Notes: a model not told the origin generated them from the letters alone. A DNA stretch of 37,330 nt from Prevotella micans DSM 21469 = JCM 16134 (GCF_000614105.1 NZ_BAKH01000026.1:1-37330), one strand, 5' to 3'; shown: positions 27,565 through 36,840, counted from the first letter of the stretch. Translations and numbers: made by a program.

Positions 27565-27623
27565 ATGCGAGCTAAGTTTAAGAGAGAGTTCCTCTTCGTC
27601 TGTCCTGGTTTGGTAGGTCGGTA

Positions 27624-27760
27624 TGTAGGGGACAGATCTCGTATCTGTCCGCTAGTCCGTGACAGGATAAATATTCGAGTTAAGCAGGCATGAGAAATAT
27701 TATGCTGTTGGTAGACCGAATTGGCGTGAATATCGGATAGATACAGGGTCTGTCCCTACA
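27624..27760. repeat. Imperfect inverted repeat resembling a small non-coding mobile or REP-like element
   Basis: TGTAGGGgACAGA..cGTATCT at 27624-27648 is matched in reverse by 27737-27760 (TGTAGGGACAGA..TGTATCT), about 20 of 25 positions. The 88-bp middle contains a further GCAT..ATGC dyad. No open frame is present. This layout is typical of MITE- or REP-like elements; no target duplication is evident. The flanks 27565-27623 and 27761-27898 show nothing else. Confidence 0.5.
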
Positions 27761-27898
27761 TGCAGGCTGAACGCCCGAATCGACATGGGGTAATAGATTG
27801 CTCGCAAGAAAGAGAAATCATATCGGAAAATTGTTGCGCCATTAACACAAGAGTAAAATAAAACAGTTTGAGTCTCGTGGGGGGCAAGCAAATAAATA

Positions 27899-28055
27899 GA
27901 AATATCCCATTACTCGCAGAGCTTCAGCTGATAAAATACAGAATATTATGTTATTAGCTGCGATTCATGTAGCAAAATATACTAGTACTCACAGAAATCC
28001 ATCTAATAAAACACGAAATATTCCATTACCCGTAAAGATCCATGGAATAAAATAC
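27899..28055. repeat. Four degenerate tandem units of about 41-43 bp
   Basis: Units 27899-27939, 27940-27982, 27983-28014 (a 32-bp shortened unit) and 28015-28055. Each runs from GAAATAT-like sequence through CCATTAC or ACTC to a terminal AAAATAC or AAACAC. Units 1 and 4 are the most alike. The array lies about 95 bp upstream of the sensor-kinase promoter. Confidence 0.65.
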
Positions 28056-28148
28056 GACGGTACTCAACACTGCTTGTTAAGCGTCGAAATAATCTGCAGC
28101 GACTGGTTACACCGTTTTTTAAGTGCCGAAATATTGGAATAAGCTTAG

Positions 28149-28156
28149 TAATTTTG
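28149..28156 (+). promoter_or_regulatory. -7 box TAATTTTG for the sensor-kinase operon
   Basis: TAATTTTG matches TAnnTTTG and lies 30 nt before the ATG at 28186. No clear -33 element. Confidence 0.5.
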
Positions 28157-28185
28157 TCTCTCGCAAATCGGTCATAACAAAATAA

Positions 28186-31100
28186 ATGAAACATGTTACA
28201 GGTTTATTATTCTTCGTTTTAGTTGCACTTCTTGTAGGCGCGATGCTTGGTGCGTGTTCATCCCCCAATAAAGAGTTGGCCGATTCACTCAACCGTAGGC
28301 ATATAACTTCAGATATCGCAATCTTGACTCGACTCTCGTGTATGCGCGTCGGGCAAGGATGGTATCGGCTGGAAAATATGATGTCGGACGAGCCGAGGCT
28401 ATGAACACCATAGCTTTCGTAGATATTGCGAAGATGAACTACAAGCACGCTTTCGAACTGCTTGATTCGATTAGTAAAATAACCGACAATCAGGTGGAAC
28501 TCATGATTGCCGATGTGCAAATGATGAGGCTGTGCCAAAGAATGTCGAGAAACAAGGAGTTCTATGACTATCACGAAATGGCGCTGCATAGATTGCATCG
28601 AATTAATGAGGAACGCGAGATGCTGTGCGAGCATCAACGGGAGAGAATGATTTATGCCATGTCGGAGTTCTATATCGTCACCTCGTCATACTATTATTAT
28701 GTAGGTCTCGAACGTCAGTCGCGACGCGCACTGGAAGCCATCGACCCAGAAGGCGACCTGCGTTCGGACACGGCGCAATATGTGAACTATTTATATAATG
28801 TGGGCGCGGGTGGAATGTTTTCTGGTAGTACCGAAGAGGAGGTGAACCAGCGAGAGTTCGACTATTTGGTGCGCTGTTATTTTATTTCCCGTAATCACGA
28901 CTATGTGTTTTGGGAGGGCAACTCTTTACAGGCAATCAGTGAGCATCTGCTCAACAGAAAATATCGGGCGAGATTAATCGAGGATAATATTCCGGCGATG
29001 AAATACATTAATTCCGACGAGATGCCAGATAGTTTGCTGGCAGGAAACCTGGCTGAGCGGTCGGTTGAGATTTTCAAAAAATATGGCGACGTTTATCAAA
29101 CGGCTGGCTCATATCGTACGCTTGCGGCTTGCTATTGGGAAATAGAGGAATATCAGTCGGCCCTCATATATCTGCAAAAAGCGCTCAACGACGATAAGGC
29201 CATAACCCAGGCCCCCGACCTCGTAGCATCGATTCGCGAACAGCTCAGTCAGGTTTATGCGGCAATGAACTTTAAGCCAGGGAGCGATTATAATCGAAAT
29301 GTTTATCTTGACCTCCAAGAACAAACAAGGCAGGATAGATATTATGAGTCGCGAGCCGGACAGCTGGAACGCTCGGCCGACCAGCTGAACCTTATGATTC
29401 TTGCCGTGGCGCTTATGATTTTAGCCGTGCTGTCGCTCTTGCTTCTGTTTCATTATCTGAAACGGCGCGACGATAAACGCAAACCGCTCAATACTCTCCT
29501 CGGACCGCTCGAATTATGGCAAAAACAGAATGATGAATATATGTCGCAACTCGCTGCACGATACGATGAGATTCAAGAAGCCTACGGAATGAGTATCATT
29601 CACGCCGAAGAAAACCGCCGTCGTAATCTTGAACAACGCACAAAGGTTTCGCTGGCAAATAATGTTATGCCTCTTATCGACCGGATGCTTAACGAGGTTT
29701 CGCGACTCACGAAAAACAACGAATCTAAAACGTTGAGATGTGAGAGGTATGATTACATATCAGAGCTAACCGATAAAATTATTGACTATAACAACGTTCT
29801 CACGCAATGGATCCAACTTCGGCAAGGTACTTTGTCGCTGCGTATAGAAAGTTTTCGTTTGCAGAATCTGTTCGACATAGTTGGCAAGGGGCGTATGGCT
29901 TTCCAACTTAAAGGAATCGCTCTCGAGGTTGTTCCGACAACAGATTATGTGAAGGCCGACCCCGTATTAACGCTCTTCATGATTAACACACTGGCCGACA
30001 ACGCACGCAAATTCACCGACCGAGGCGGTAGAGTTCAAATATCTTCCGAATCGACCGACGATTATGTAGAAATAGCAGTGACCGATACAGGCCTAGGAAT
30101 CGATGCAAAGGAACTCGAACACGTCTTCGACCGTAAAATGATTGTCGACAACGCCGAAACGCAATCGCATGGCTTCGGACTTATGAACTGTCAGGGCATT
30201 ATTAATTCCTACAAGAAAGCGAGTAAGATTTTTTCCGTGTGCATGCTCGGAGCCGAGAGCGAGAAGGGTAGGGGAAGCCGATTCTTTTTCCGACTACCGA
30301 AAGGAATCGTGCGCTCAATAGTTATTCTTTTCGCCGCATTCATTAGCATAGCCTCTTTTGCCACAGGACGCGAGCATTCGCTAATAAACAAGACCAATGC
30401 CTTTCTGGCAAAGGCCGACGCTTATGCCGACTCGGCCTATTACAGTAATATCAACGGACAATATCGGCGTACGCTTGCTTTCGCCGATTCAAGTCGAGTA
30501 TATCTAAACCGATATTATCTGCAATTTCATCCCGGCGGAAAACAGCTTATGAAACGTCTAGGAAGCATGTCGTCGCTCCCAGCCGAAATAGAGTGGCTGC
30601 ACAACGGAATTCCAACCGATTATAACATAATTCTCGATATCAGAAACGAAAGTGCCGTAGCTGCTCTTGCATTGCACGAGTGGGAACTCTATAAATACAA
30701 CAACACCATCTACACCCATCTGTTCAAAGAAAATTCGGCCGACGGAAAACTGGGTGACTACTGCCGGATGATGCAGAAATCGGAAACGAATAAAAACATT
30801 GCAATCAGTCTACTCGTTATATTGCTTCTGCTCATCTTCCCAGCCTACTATTTCATCTACTATCGTCACCGACTGTTCTATCAGTTCTGCATCGAACGTG
30901 TGAAACGAATCAATAGAATTCTTCTCAGTGATGCAACTGCCGAAACTAAGCAACGTAGCATTCAAACCATAGCCAGCGACCGATTCCCTAAGGAACTGCG
31001 CGCAATAATCAAACAAATTCAGGAAGCGCTGCAGCAATCGGTTAACCAAAGGGAATCGAGTAAACTAAATATCGAACTGGCCGATGATGAACTACACAAA

Positions 31101-31709
31101 ATGGAGTTTGAGAACCAACGACTGCACATCAGTAATAACATTCTAGACAACTGCTTGTCAACGCTCAAGCACGAAACGATGTATTATCCGTCGCGAATCA
31201 AGCAACTCGTCGACCAGCGCGACAAAGAACTCCAATCGCTCAACGAACTTGTTACCTATTATAAGGAAATATATTCCATCCTCACCGAACAGGTGATGCG
31301 ACAAGTAGACTCTGTTAAATTCGTATGCAAACCTGTGGAGCTGAAAGACATCCTGGTAGATTTTGTTTGTAGCGCAGAATCTAAACCTACCGTGCTGGGC
31401 GACCCTATCCTACTGCGTTATCTGTTCGAGATTCTACAAAAACAAAACGGCGAGCAGAGACTGCAACCAACAGTCGAGCGCAAATCCTCGGGCTACATGC
31501 TCTTTCACGTGCCAATGCCCGCGCTCTCCCTTACCGACATCCAATGCCTCGAACTGTTCGCACCGGGTTCCGACAGATTACCATTCCTAATTTGCCGGCA
31601 GATTGTTCGCGATAATGGCGAGGCAACCAATCAACGGGCGTGCGGAATAGTAGCTCGCAACGTTGGCGGGCAAACAATTATAGACGTCACACTTGCAAGT
31701 GCAAACTAA
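28186..31709 (+). CDS. Two-module sensor kinase (DUF5112/DUF5113-like), one frameshift near the N terminus
   Basis: Frame 28186-28404 encodes a lipoprotein-type signal (LGAC, Cys24) and frame 28338-31709 the rest. One base restored in the GG at 28298-28299 joins them (NRRAYNFRYRNLDSTLVYAR) into 1174 residues. Order: periplasmic TPR-like helices (to about 395); membrane segment (about 400-425); coiled coil; HATPase domain with NTLADNARKFTDRGG, DTGLGI and HGFGLMNC (about 600-665); second membrane segment (about 705-725); periplasmic stretch; third membrane segment (about 871-893); then a second cytoplasmic kinase-like region with NNILDNCLSTLKHET and a poorly conserved ATPase part. The first module shows ATP-binding motifs but no clear phospho-His; the second shows the His but a degenerate ATPase. 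The response regulator starts 13 nt later and is the likely partner. Family assignment is from memory. Confidence 0.8.
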
Positions 31710-31722
31710 AATCAAAATGTAA

Positions 31723-32451
31723 ATGGAAAAATTTAAAGTAATCATCGTTGAAGACGTTCCTCTGGAGCTCAAAGGAACGGAAGGAATCTTCAGGAACGAC
31801 ATTCCCGAAGCAGAGATAATAGGAACTGCCGAGAGCGAAGCAACCTACTGGCGGCAACTCAAAAACCAAATGCCCGACCTTGTGCTGCTCGACCTCGGAC
31901 TCGGCGGCTCTACAACCGTAGGAGTAGAGCTGTGCAGGCAAACTAAGGATATGTATCCTAACTTAAAGGTGCTAATCTTTACCGGCGAGATTCTGAATGA
32001 AAAGCTATGGGTCGACGTACTCGACGCCGGGGCCGACGGAATATGCTTAAAGAGCGGCGAACTACTCACTCGAGGCGATGTGGCTAGTGTGATGAGCGGC
32101 AAACGATTGGTGTTTAATCAGCCTATACTCGAGAAGATTGTAAACCGATTCAAGCACTCTGTTAACAACCAGCTTATGCATCAGGAAGCGCTTGTGAATT
32201 ATGAAATCGACGAATACGACGAGCGGCTTCTCCGCCATCTAGCCTTAGGTTACACCAAAGAGCAAATTGCTAACCTCCGCTGTATGCCTTTCGGAGTAAA
32301 GAGTCTGGAGAAACGACAAAACGACCTTGTGCAGAAGCTCTTCAGCGACGACGGCCGAACCATAATCGGCATCAACGCAACCCGTCTTGTTGTGCGCGCC
32401 CTCGAACTACGAATAATAGACATCGACAATCTACGCCCCGATGAAGAATAA
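31723..32451 (+). CDS. Response regulator with C-terminal LuxR-like DNA-binding domain
   Basis: A 242-residue response regulator. The receiver domain (1-125) has the acidic pair Glu10-Asp11, phosphoacceptor Asp57 in LVLLDLGL, Thr87 in LIFTGE and Lys110 in CLKSGE, so all key residues are present. The C-terminal part (about 165-235) reads DERLLRHLALGYTKEQIANL and VKSLEKRQNDLVQKLF, a helix-turn-helix of LuxR type but diverged. It lies 13 nt after the sensor kinase, its probable phosphodonor, and its last codons overlap the next gene by 11 nt. Target genes cannot be read from the window. Confidence 0.9.
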   Translation: MEKFKVIIVEDVPLELKGTEGIFRNDIPEAEIIGTAESEATYWRQLKNQMPDLVLLDLGLGGSTTVGVELCRQTKDMYPNLKVLIFTGEILNEKLWVDVLDAGADGICLKSGELLTRGDVASVMSGKRLVFNQPILEKIVNRFKHSVNNQLMHQEALVNYEIDEYDERLLRHLALGYTKEQIANLRCMPFGVKSLEKRQNDLVQKLFSDDGRTIIGINATRLVVRALELRIIDIDNLRPDEE

Positions 32452-33049
32452 ACTGGGAACAATTGCATGCTTACTGGCAGTGGTCCAAGTGATGCTAATT
32501 CTAGTATCGTGGGTTATTGCCGCAGCTTTCCCCGAACTCAACACGCATTCATTGCTAAGCAGCGAAGGCATAAGATGGTTCTTCGGGCGATTCGTCGACA
32601 ACATGCAAACACGCTTCCTGGTTTGGATAATCCTTGTCACCATAGCCTTAGGTGCATTCAACACAAGCGGACTTACATCTGCTATCTCACCACGCACCTC
32701 TGCTCCCCTGCATTATCGGCAACGTATGGCATTGCGAGTCGTAGGTATTGAACTCATCGTTCTCCTCGCTGCTATTGTTCTGCTCACCGCCATCCCCCAC
32801 GCCGTTCTTCTGAGCGTCACCGGAAGCCTATGGCCAAGCAGTTTCTCGGTAAGTATAATACCGATTGTAACCTTTATTGTGAGTATATGCTCCATTACAT
32901 ACGGGCTCATTAGCGGCAAACTAAAAACCAATGCCGACGTCTATCACGCCCTCACCATTGGCCCTGCGCAATGCGCCTTTATTCTTCCGCTCTACATTCT
33001 CATCGTTCAGCTGGTGCAATCGGCGTTATTCGTTTTCAATCAAATATAA
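32441..33049 (+). CDS. Small AbgT-like membrane protein
   Basis: A 202-residue membrane protein with about five hydrophobic segments (about 6-27, 58-80, 103-127, 138-158, 175-198). The segment [19 protein letters not shown] and the following helix resemble the start of AbgT-family transporters (p-aminobenzoyl-glutamate or drug export), but at 202 residues it is less than half the length of those, so transport by the known mechanism is doubtful. It starts inside the end of the response-regulator gene (11-nt overlap) and trmD follows after 5 nt, so it is co-translated within the operon. The resemblance is from memory and modest. Confidence 0.6.
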   Translation: MKNKLGTIACLLAVVQVMLILVSWVIAAAFPELNTHSLLSSEGIRWFFGRFVDNMQTRFLVWIILVTIALGAFNTSGLTSAISPRTSAPLHYRQRMALRVVGIELIVLLAAIVLLTAIPHAVLLSVTGSLWPSSFSVSIIPIVTFIVSICSITYGLISGKLKTNADVYHALTIGPAQCAFILPLYILIVQLVQSALFVFNQI

Positions 33050-33054
33050 AAGTC

Positions 33055-33735
33055 ATGAGAATAGACATTATAACCGTGCTCCCTGAAATGCTCGAAGGAT
33101 TTGTGAACGAAAGTATCCTTGCCAGAGCGCGAAAAAAGGGAATCGCACAGATTGAACTGCACAACCTGCGCGATTATACAACTGATAAATGGCGACGAGT
33201 AGACGACTATCCATTCGGCGGACAAGCAGGAATGGTTATGCAAGTCGAACCAATCGACCGATGCATATCCGCACTCAAAGCCCAGCGGCATTACGACGAC
33301 ATTATCTTCACATCGCCCGACGGTCAGCAGTTCACTCAGCACCTCGCCAACCAACTCTCGCTCAAAGAAAACATCATCATCCTTGCCGGGCACTACAAAG
33401 GCATAGACCAGCGAGTGCGCGACCATCTCATAACACGAGAAATATCCGTGGGCGACTATGTTCTAACCGGGGGCGAACTACCCGCAGCCATCATAGCCGA
33501 CGCCGTTGTGCGAATCCTCCCCGGAGTAATCAGCGATGAACAAAGCGCACTATCCGACTGCTTCCAGGACGACCTCCTAGCCCCGCCCATCTACACCCGC
33601 CCGCGCGAATACAAAGGATGGCAAGTGCCCGAAGTTCTACTTAGCGGCAACGAAGCCCGAATCAAACAATGGGAACTCGAACAAGCCATCGAACGCACCC
33701 GCCAACTACGCCCCGACCTCCTCGATAAGAAATAA
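33055..33735 (+). CDS. trmD: tRNA (guanine-37-N1)-methyltransferase
   Basis: A 226-residue SPOUT methyltransferase that makes m1G37 in tRNAs, preventing frameshifting, using S-adenosylmethionine. It starts [13 protein letters not shown] and has the family motifs [27 protein letters not shown] and [14 protein letters not shown], the last containing the catalytic Asp and forming part of the trefoil knot. [17 protein letters not shown] is the usual C-terminal domain. The start ATG 33055 lies 5 nt after the AbgT-like gene. Length is normal for the phylum. It sits in the sensor/regulator operon as a housekeeping passenger. Confidence 0.97.
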   Translation: MRIDIITVLPEMLEGFVNESILARARKKGIAQIELHNLRDYTTDKWRRVDDYPFGGQAGMVMQVEPIDRCISALKAQRHYDDIIFTSPDGQQFTQHLANQLSLKENIIILAGHYKGIDQRVRDHLITREISVGDYVLTGGELPAAIIADAVVRILPGVISDEQSALSDCFQDDLLAPPIYTRPREYKGWQVPEVLLSGNEARIKQWELEQAIERTRQLRPDLLDKK

Positions 33736-33762
33736 TACAAACCAATTAATAAGTAATAAATT

Positions 33763-34313
33763 ATGTCAGAATTTAAAGAAACACCCCAAGTAGAGTTCGA
33801 AGAATCCGCCAAGAACGTATTCAAGAAAATGATTCAATTCAACGGCCGCATACGCCGCTCTGAATATTGGTGGGGCGTCCTCACACTTTTTCTCGTTTCG
33901 ATGGCAATAGGCTTCATTCCTATTATTGGCCTCGTCGGCATCTTCCCGCTTGCCCTTGCAGGATGTTCGCTCACTTTTCGTCGCCTGCACGACACCGGTC
34001 GTAGCGGATGGTGGATAGCTCGCGAATCATAATCGAATGCCTCGTATTTGTTCTCCTGTTGAGCCTCATCGACTGGCCCACATTCTTCAATGCTCTGGCG
34101 GCCGACGATGAGCATGCCGCCAGTCGTGCATTGGTTGATGGATTCAAAAATAACTCCGGCATTCTAATCCTTTGCGGAGTGCTATCTCTTGTCGACATAG
34201 CTCTCAACGTTATCGTTTTCATCTTCACCCTTCTCGACAGTCATCCAGAGACCAATAAATACGGCGATTCGCCTAAGTACGTACCCACCGAACCTACAGG
34301 TAGCGTTCTATAA
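33763..34313 (+). CDS. DUF805 membrane protein, interrupted by one frameshift
   Basis: Two overlapping frames, 33763-34032 and 34008-34313, form a single DUF805 protein. The first holds the hallmark RRSEYWWGVLTLFL and FRRLHDTGRSGWW; the second continues with IIIECLVFVLLLSLID and a C-terminal membrane helix. One base restored near 34018-34021 (GCTCG to GCCTCG) gives 183 residues with no stop. DUF805 proteins are small inner-membrane proteins with several helices and unknown function. It lies 27 nt after trmD and ends just before a strong terminator. The frameshift cuts the protein in the middle of its domain, so it is either inactive or a base is missing in the sequence. Confidence 0.78.
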
Positions 34314-34333
34314 CTCGTTTACCTGTTAATCCA

Positions 34334-34371
34334 AAAAGTCCACTGCAAACATCGGTTTGCAGTGGACTTTT
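34334..34371. terminator. Strong bidirectional intrinsic terminator
   Basis: A 17-bp perfect stem (34334-34350 with 34355-34371) with a 4-nt loop, T-rich on both strands. It lies between the converging DUF805 and HU-like genes and shares the core TCCACTGCAA with the terminator at 18545. Confidence 0.93.
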
Positions 34372-34408
34372 AATTGTTCAGAGCGATTGTTCAGAATCTC
34401 ATCATCCT

Positions 34409-34852
34409 CTACGGATTCCCTGGCTGGGCAGGCTTCTTCTCCTCACCTTTCCACTCCTCCCAGTCGATAACCACATCCGAGAGGCCACGGGTAGCAACCC
34501 GGCCGCCACCACCCTCACGACGATAACGCGTCTCAGGAATGAAGCGCACGCGAACACCCGTGATTTGGTTCACCGTCACCTCCTTCTCGGTTGCCACACC
34601 CTGCTTGGCAGCCACGGCAGTGAAATAGAACGACCCGATACCATCGAGCTTCACCGATCGGCCTTGCGACATATAGTCGGCCATCACCGGCCCGAGAGCT
34701 GTAAGCACTGCAGCTACGTCGGCCGGTGCAACGGTCGATTCGGTAGCCACCCTCTTTGCAATCTGCTCGGTTGTGACGGGCTTGCCCACCAGAACCGACT
34801 TGGGATACCACTTCCCATTGATTTTCATTTTGATTTTCTTAAAAAATCCCAT
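34409..34852 (-). CDS. HU-family DNA-binding protein (Bacteroidetes histone-like type)
   Basis: A 147-residue protein. Residues about 10-110 match the HU-related family common in Bacteroidetes: WYPKSVLVGKPVTTEQIAK, SQGRSVKLDGIGSFYFTA, then VRVRFIPETRYR. A Pro/Glu/Lys-rich tail follows. Known relatives are nucleoid-type DNA-binding proteins; some are associated with polysaccharide loci. The start MGFFKKIKMKING is likely, with Met9 as alternative. The upstream DNA contains the 22-bp array 34935-35053, 80-200 bp before the start. No -7 box is obvious. Confidence 0.88.
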   Translation of the reverse strand: MGFFKKIKMKINGKWYPKSVLVGKPVTTEQIAKRVATESTVAPADVAAVLTALGPVMADYMSQGRSVKLDGIGSFYFTAVAAKQGVATEKEVTVNQITGVRVRFIPETRYRREGGGGRVATRGLSDVVIDWEEWKGEEKKPAQPGNP

Positions 34853-34934
34853 GACGTTAAAGTATTGTGCTTAGTGAGAAACAAGGGGCGAAGTCGCGAT
34901 ACTCCGACAATCCCTGCACGGCCCGGCGCAACCT

Positions 34935-35053
34935 GCAGCTGGCGGATATACGATCCGTTGCTGACAGAAGTAGGACTTGTAGTTGACGAAAGTACGACTT
35001 GTGGACTACGGAAGTATAATCCGTGCCCCACGAAAGTACGACCCGTCGACCAC
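34935..35053. repeat. Five tandem 22-bp units plus a partial one
   Basis: Units at 34935, 34957, 34979, 35001 and 35023, each exactly 22 bp, with a partial sixth at 35045. Conserved positions give an ACGgAAGTAcGACtT core; the first letters (GT) and the last pyrimidines recur in most units. It lies between the start of the HU-like gene and the end of the fimbrillin-like gene. The sequence is unrelated to the arrays at 11229 and 18851, but the period is identical. The remaining flanks (34853-34934 and 35054-35230) hold no visible gene. Confidence 0.85.
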
Positions 35054-35230
35054 TCCTCTTCACGCCTTTGCCGACAAGCCTTGCCGAGCGTTGCTTTTTC
35101 TTCCCTTTTGCCCCTCATAAGCGGGTTAATAATTATATAAAAAAAGAATCTCCGTATATATTGAATGCCCTTCATCATGGCTGTGAAAGCCTGATATGGG
35201 CTTGGCTCTTTCCTGCTTTCTCCGGCCACC

Positions 35231-35262
35231 TGCGGTGTCGCCTTTTTGAGGGCGACACCGTA
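35231..35262 (-). terminator. Hairpin after the fimbrillin-like gene
   Basis: A 10-bp perfect stem, CGGTGTCGCC (35233-35242) with 35251-35260, extended by two further pairs, one a G-T wobble, with an 8-nt loop, starting about 18 nt after the stop codon. No T tract follows on the minus strand, so termination efficiency is uncertain. Confidence 0.5.
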
Positions 35263-35280
35263 AACGGGCAATCACAAGGT

Positions 35281-36840
35281 TCACTCGAACGCGCCGTCGA
35301 CCCTGTACCCGTCACTTCGGAAGCCGAATCCCACTTCAACGCTACCTTTCTGGATGCTAAATTGGTAAGCGTAGAACCACCACCATGAAGTGGCGCTAGA
35401 CCCCCAGTAGGAGCCGCTTTGGCCAACGAAGCGCAGCATACCATTCCGGTAGAAGCCCAATGCTGGCAGGTAGAAGTAGTTACCTGCATCGGCTGCGGAT
35501 GGTGGTGTGTTGGAAGCAGGCCATTGCTCGCTGGGGCTACTTATTCGAAAATCGGTCCCGTCTGGGGCAGTATTCGCGTTAAATCCGCTGATCTGTGATT
35601 TCTTCTTAAACCACATGCCGCCCTTATATAAGTGGCCCATAGTAGTCCAAACCTCATCTTCGTCCCAACGCGGATCGCCTTCTTTAGCGTACCATGCCAG
35701 CTCGTTGGCGTTCGGAAGACTTGCGCATGACTCTGTTGCTTGGAATGCACCACTGACTTCATGATACCAACGAGGGTCACTGTTGTTCTGGGGGAAGTTA
35801 GGTGAGGGGCTGCTGTCGTTGATGGTCGGCTGACCACCTGGAAGGTTCTTGGTCCATTCCCAACCATCCCAGTATTGTTTCTTCGCATCCCACATGTAAT
35901 AATGATCGCCATCGTAATTCTTTACGTTGAGGTCAGCCGTCATGTCGTAGTAGGTATTCTTAGCATAAGTGAAAGAACTCAAGTTTTTGGTGATGGTACC
36001 CTCTATATTTGTTACCATATCTTTTATCCAATAACGAACCTTCAAAACATGTGTGCCAGGCTTGATAACCATATAGGCGCCATTGGTTGCTACACTAGCA
36101 ACAGTGGTGTTGAGTGGGAAACCATTTTCATTAACGCTGCCGGATAATGGGTCTTGCGTGGTAAGGACAATCTGCTTGCCTGTGCCGCTGCCTGTCAGCT
36201 CGCCACTTGTAGGGTCAAGAGTGTAGGTGCTGGCGATATCGTTATCAGCAGTTACTTCTACCTTGGTCAGATAGCAATCTTTCAAAATGGTGTTGCTCGT
36301 GTAGGGCTGGAAGACGAGGATGGCTGCCTGGTGGTCGATTGTAAAGGAGAACTGATTCTTACCCGTCACCTTGTTGGCCGTTGCTGTGCCACAGTCGCCC
36401 GATTTGCCCAAATGGGTTGTGGTGTTGGGGGCTGTCTGCGTTTGGGCGGCAGGAATGATAACCTGGTTATTGCTGCCGTTCTTGCCGGGGTAATAAACCT
36501 TATAAGACGTGTTATTCTCGAACTTGCCGGGGACCAGAAACTTAAAATAGGCTGTCTTGCCCGTCGGGGCGTTTTTGCTTTTCTTCCATGTACCGCTGTC
36601 ATCCTGCACGTAGATATGGTCGCCTGCCTCCCAATAGAAAGCGCCGGTGGCGTAATCCATCGAGGTGCGGGAGGTTGGCTCTTCGCCGGTTACGAACGTG
36701 GTCAAGTTCTTGTTTGTGCCGTTATCCGTGTTCGTATCTTTCTGCGTTATGTCTTCGTTGGCGCAGGATACAAGCGCCAATACCGAGCCGCAAAGGGCAG
36801 CAAGCGAAAGTAGGCGCATCTTGAATAATTCTTTTGTCAT
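35281..36840 (-). CDS. Fimbrillin-like lipoprotein with C-terminal FISUMP/C-type-lectin-like domain
   Basis: A 519-residue exported lipoprotein. The signal peptide ends in LVSC (Cys26 the lipidation site). Residues about 45-310 have fimbrillin-family features: TSRTSMDY near the N terminus, FYWEAGDHIYV, and AFMV/AYMVIKPGTH-type strands. The C-terminal 170 residues form a FISUMP/DUF1566-type fold: AWYAKEGDPRWDEDEVWTT, YFYLPALGFYRNG, then SGSYWGSSATSWWWFYAYQF and GFGFRSDGYRV at the end. That end is unusually rich in Trp, Phe and Tyr, as in ligand-binding lectin folds and diversified surface proteins. The predicted location is the outer surface. A small acidic-tailed protein gene lies 62 nt upstream on the same strand. 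Confidence 0.82.
   Translation of the reverse strand: MTKELFKMRLLSLAALCGSVLALVSCANEDITQKDTNTDNGTNKNLTTFVTGEEPTSRTSMDYATGAFYWEAGDHIYVQDDSGTWKKSKNAPTGKTAYFKFLVPGKFENNTSYKVYYPGKNGSNNQVIIPAAQTQTAPNTTTHLGKSGDCGTATANKVTGKNQFSFTIDHQAAILVFQPYTSNTILKDCYLTKVEVTADNDIASTYTLDPTSGELTGSGTGKQIVLTTQDPLSGSVNENGFPLNTTVASVATNGAYMVIKPGTHVLKVRYWIKDMVTNIEGTITKNLSSFTYAKNTYYDMTADLNVKNYDGDHYYMWDAKKQYWDGWEWTKNLPGGQPTINDSSPSPNFPQNNSDPRWYHEVSGAFQATESCASLPNANELAWYAKEGDPRWDEDEVWTTMGHLYKGGMWFKKKSQISGFNANTAPDGTDFRISSPSEQWPASNTPPSAADAGNYFYLPALGFYRNGMLRFVGQSGSYWGSSATSWWWFYAYQFSIQKGSVEVGFGFRSDGYRVDGAFE

Noticed and set aside
32971-33054. N-terminal extension of TrmD
   Set aside because: The extension overlaps the AbgT-like gene and does not resemble TrmD; the family start is at 33055.
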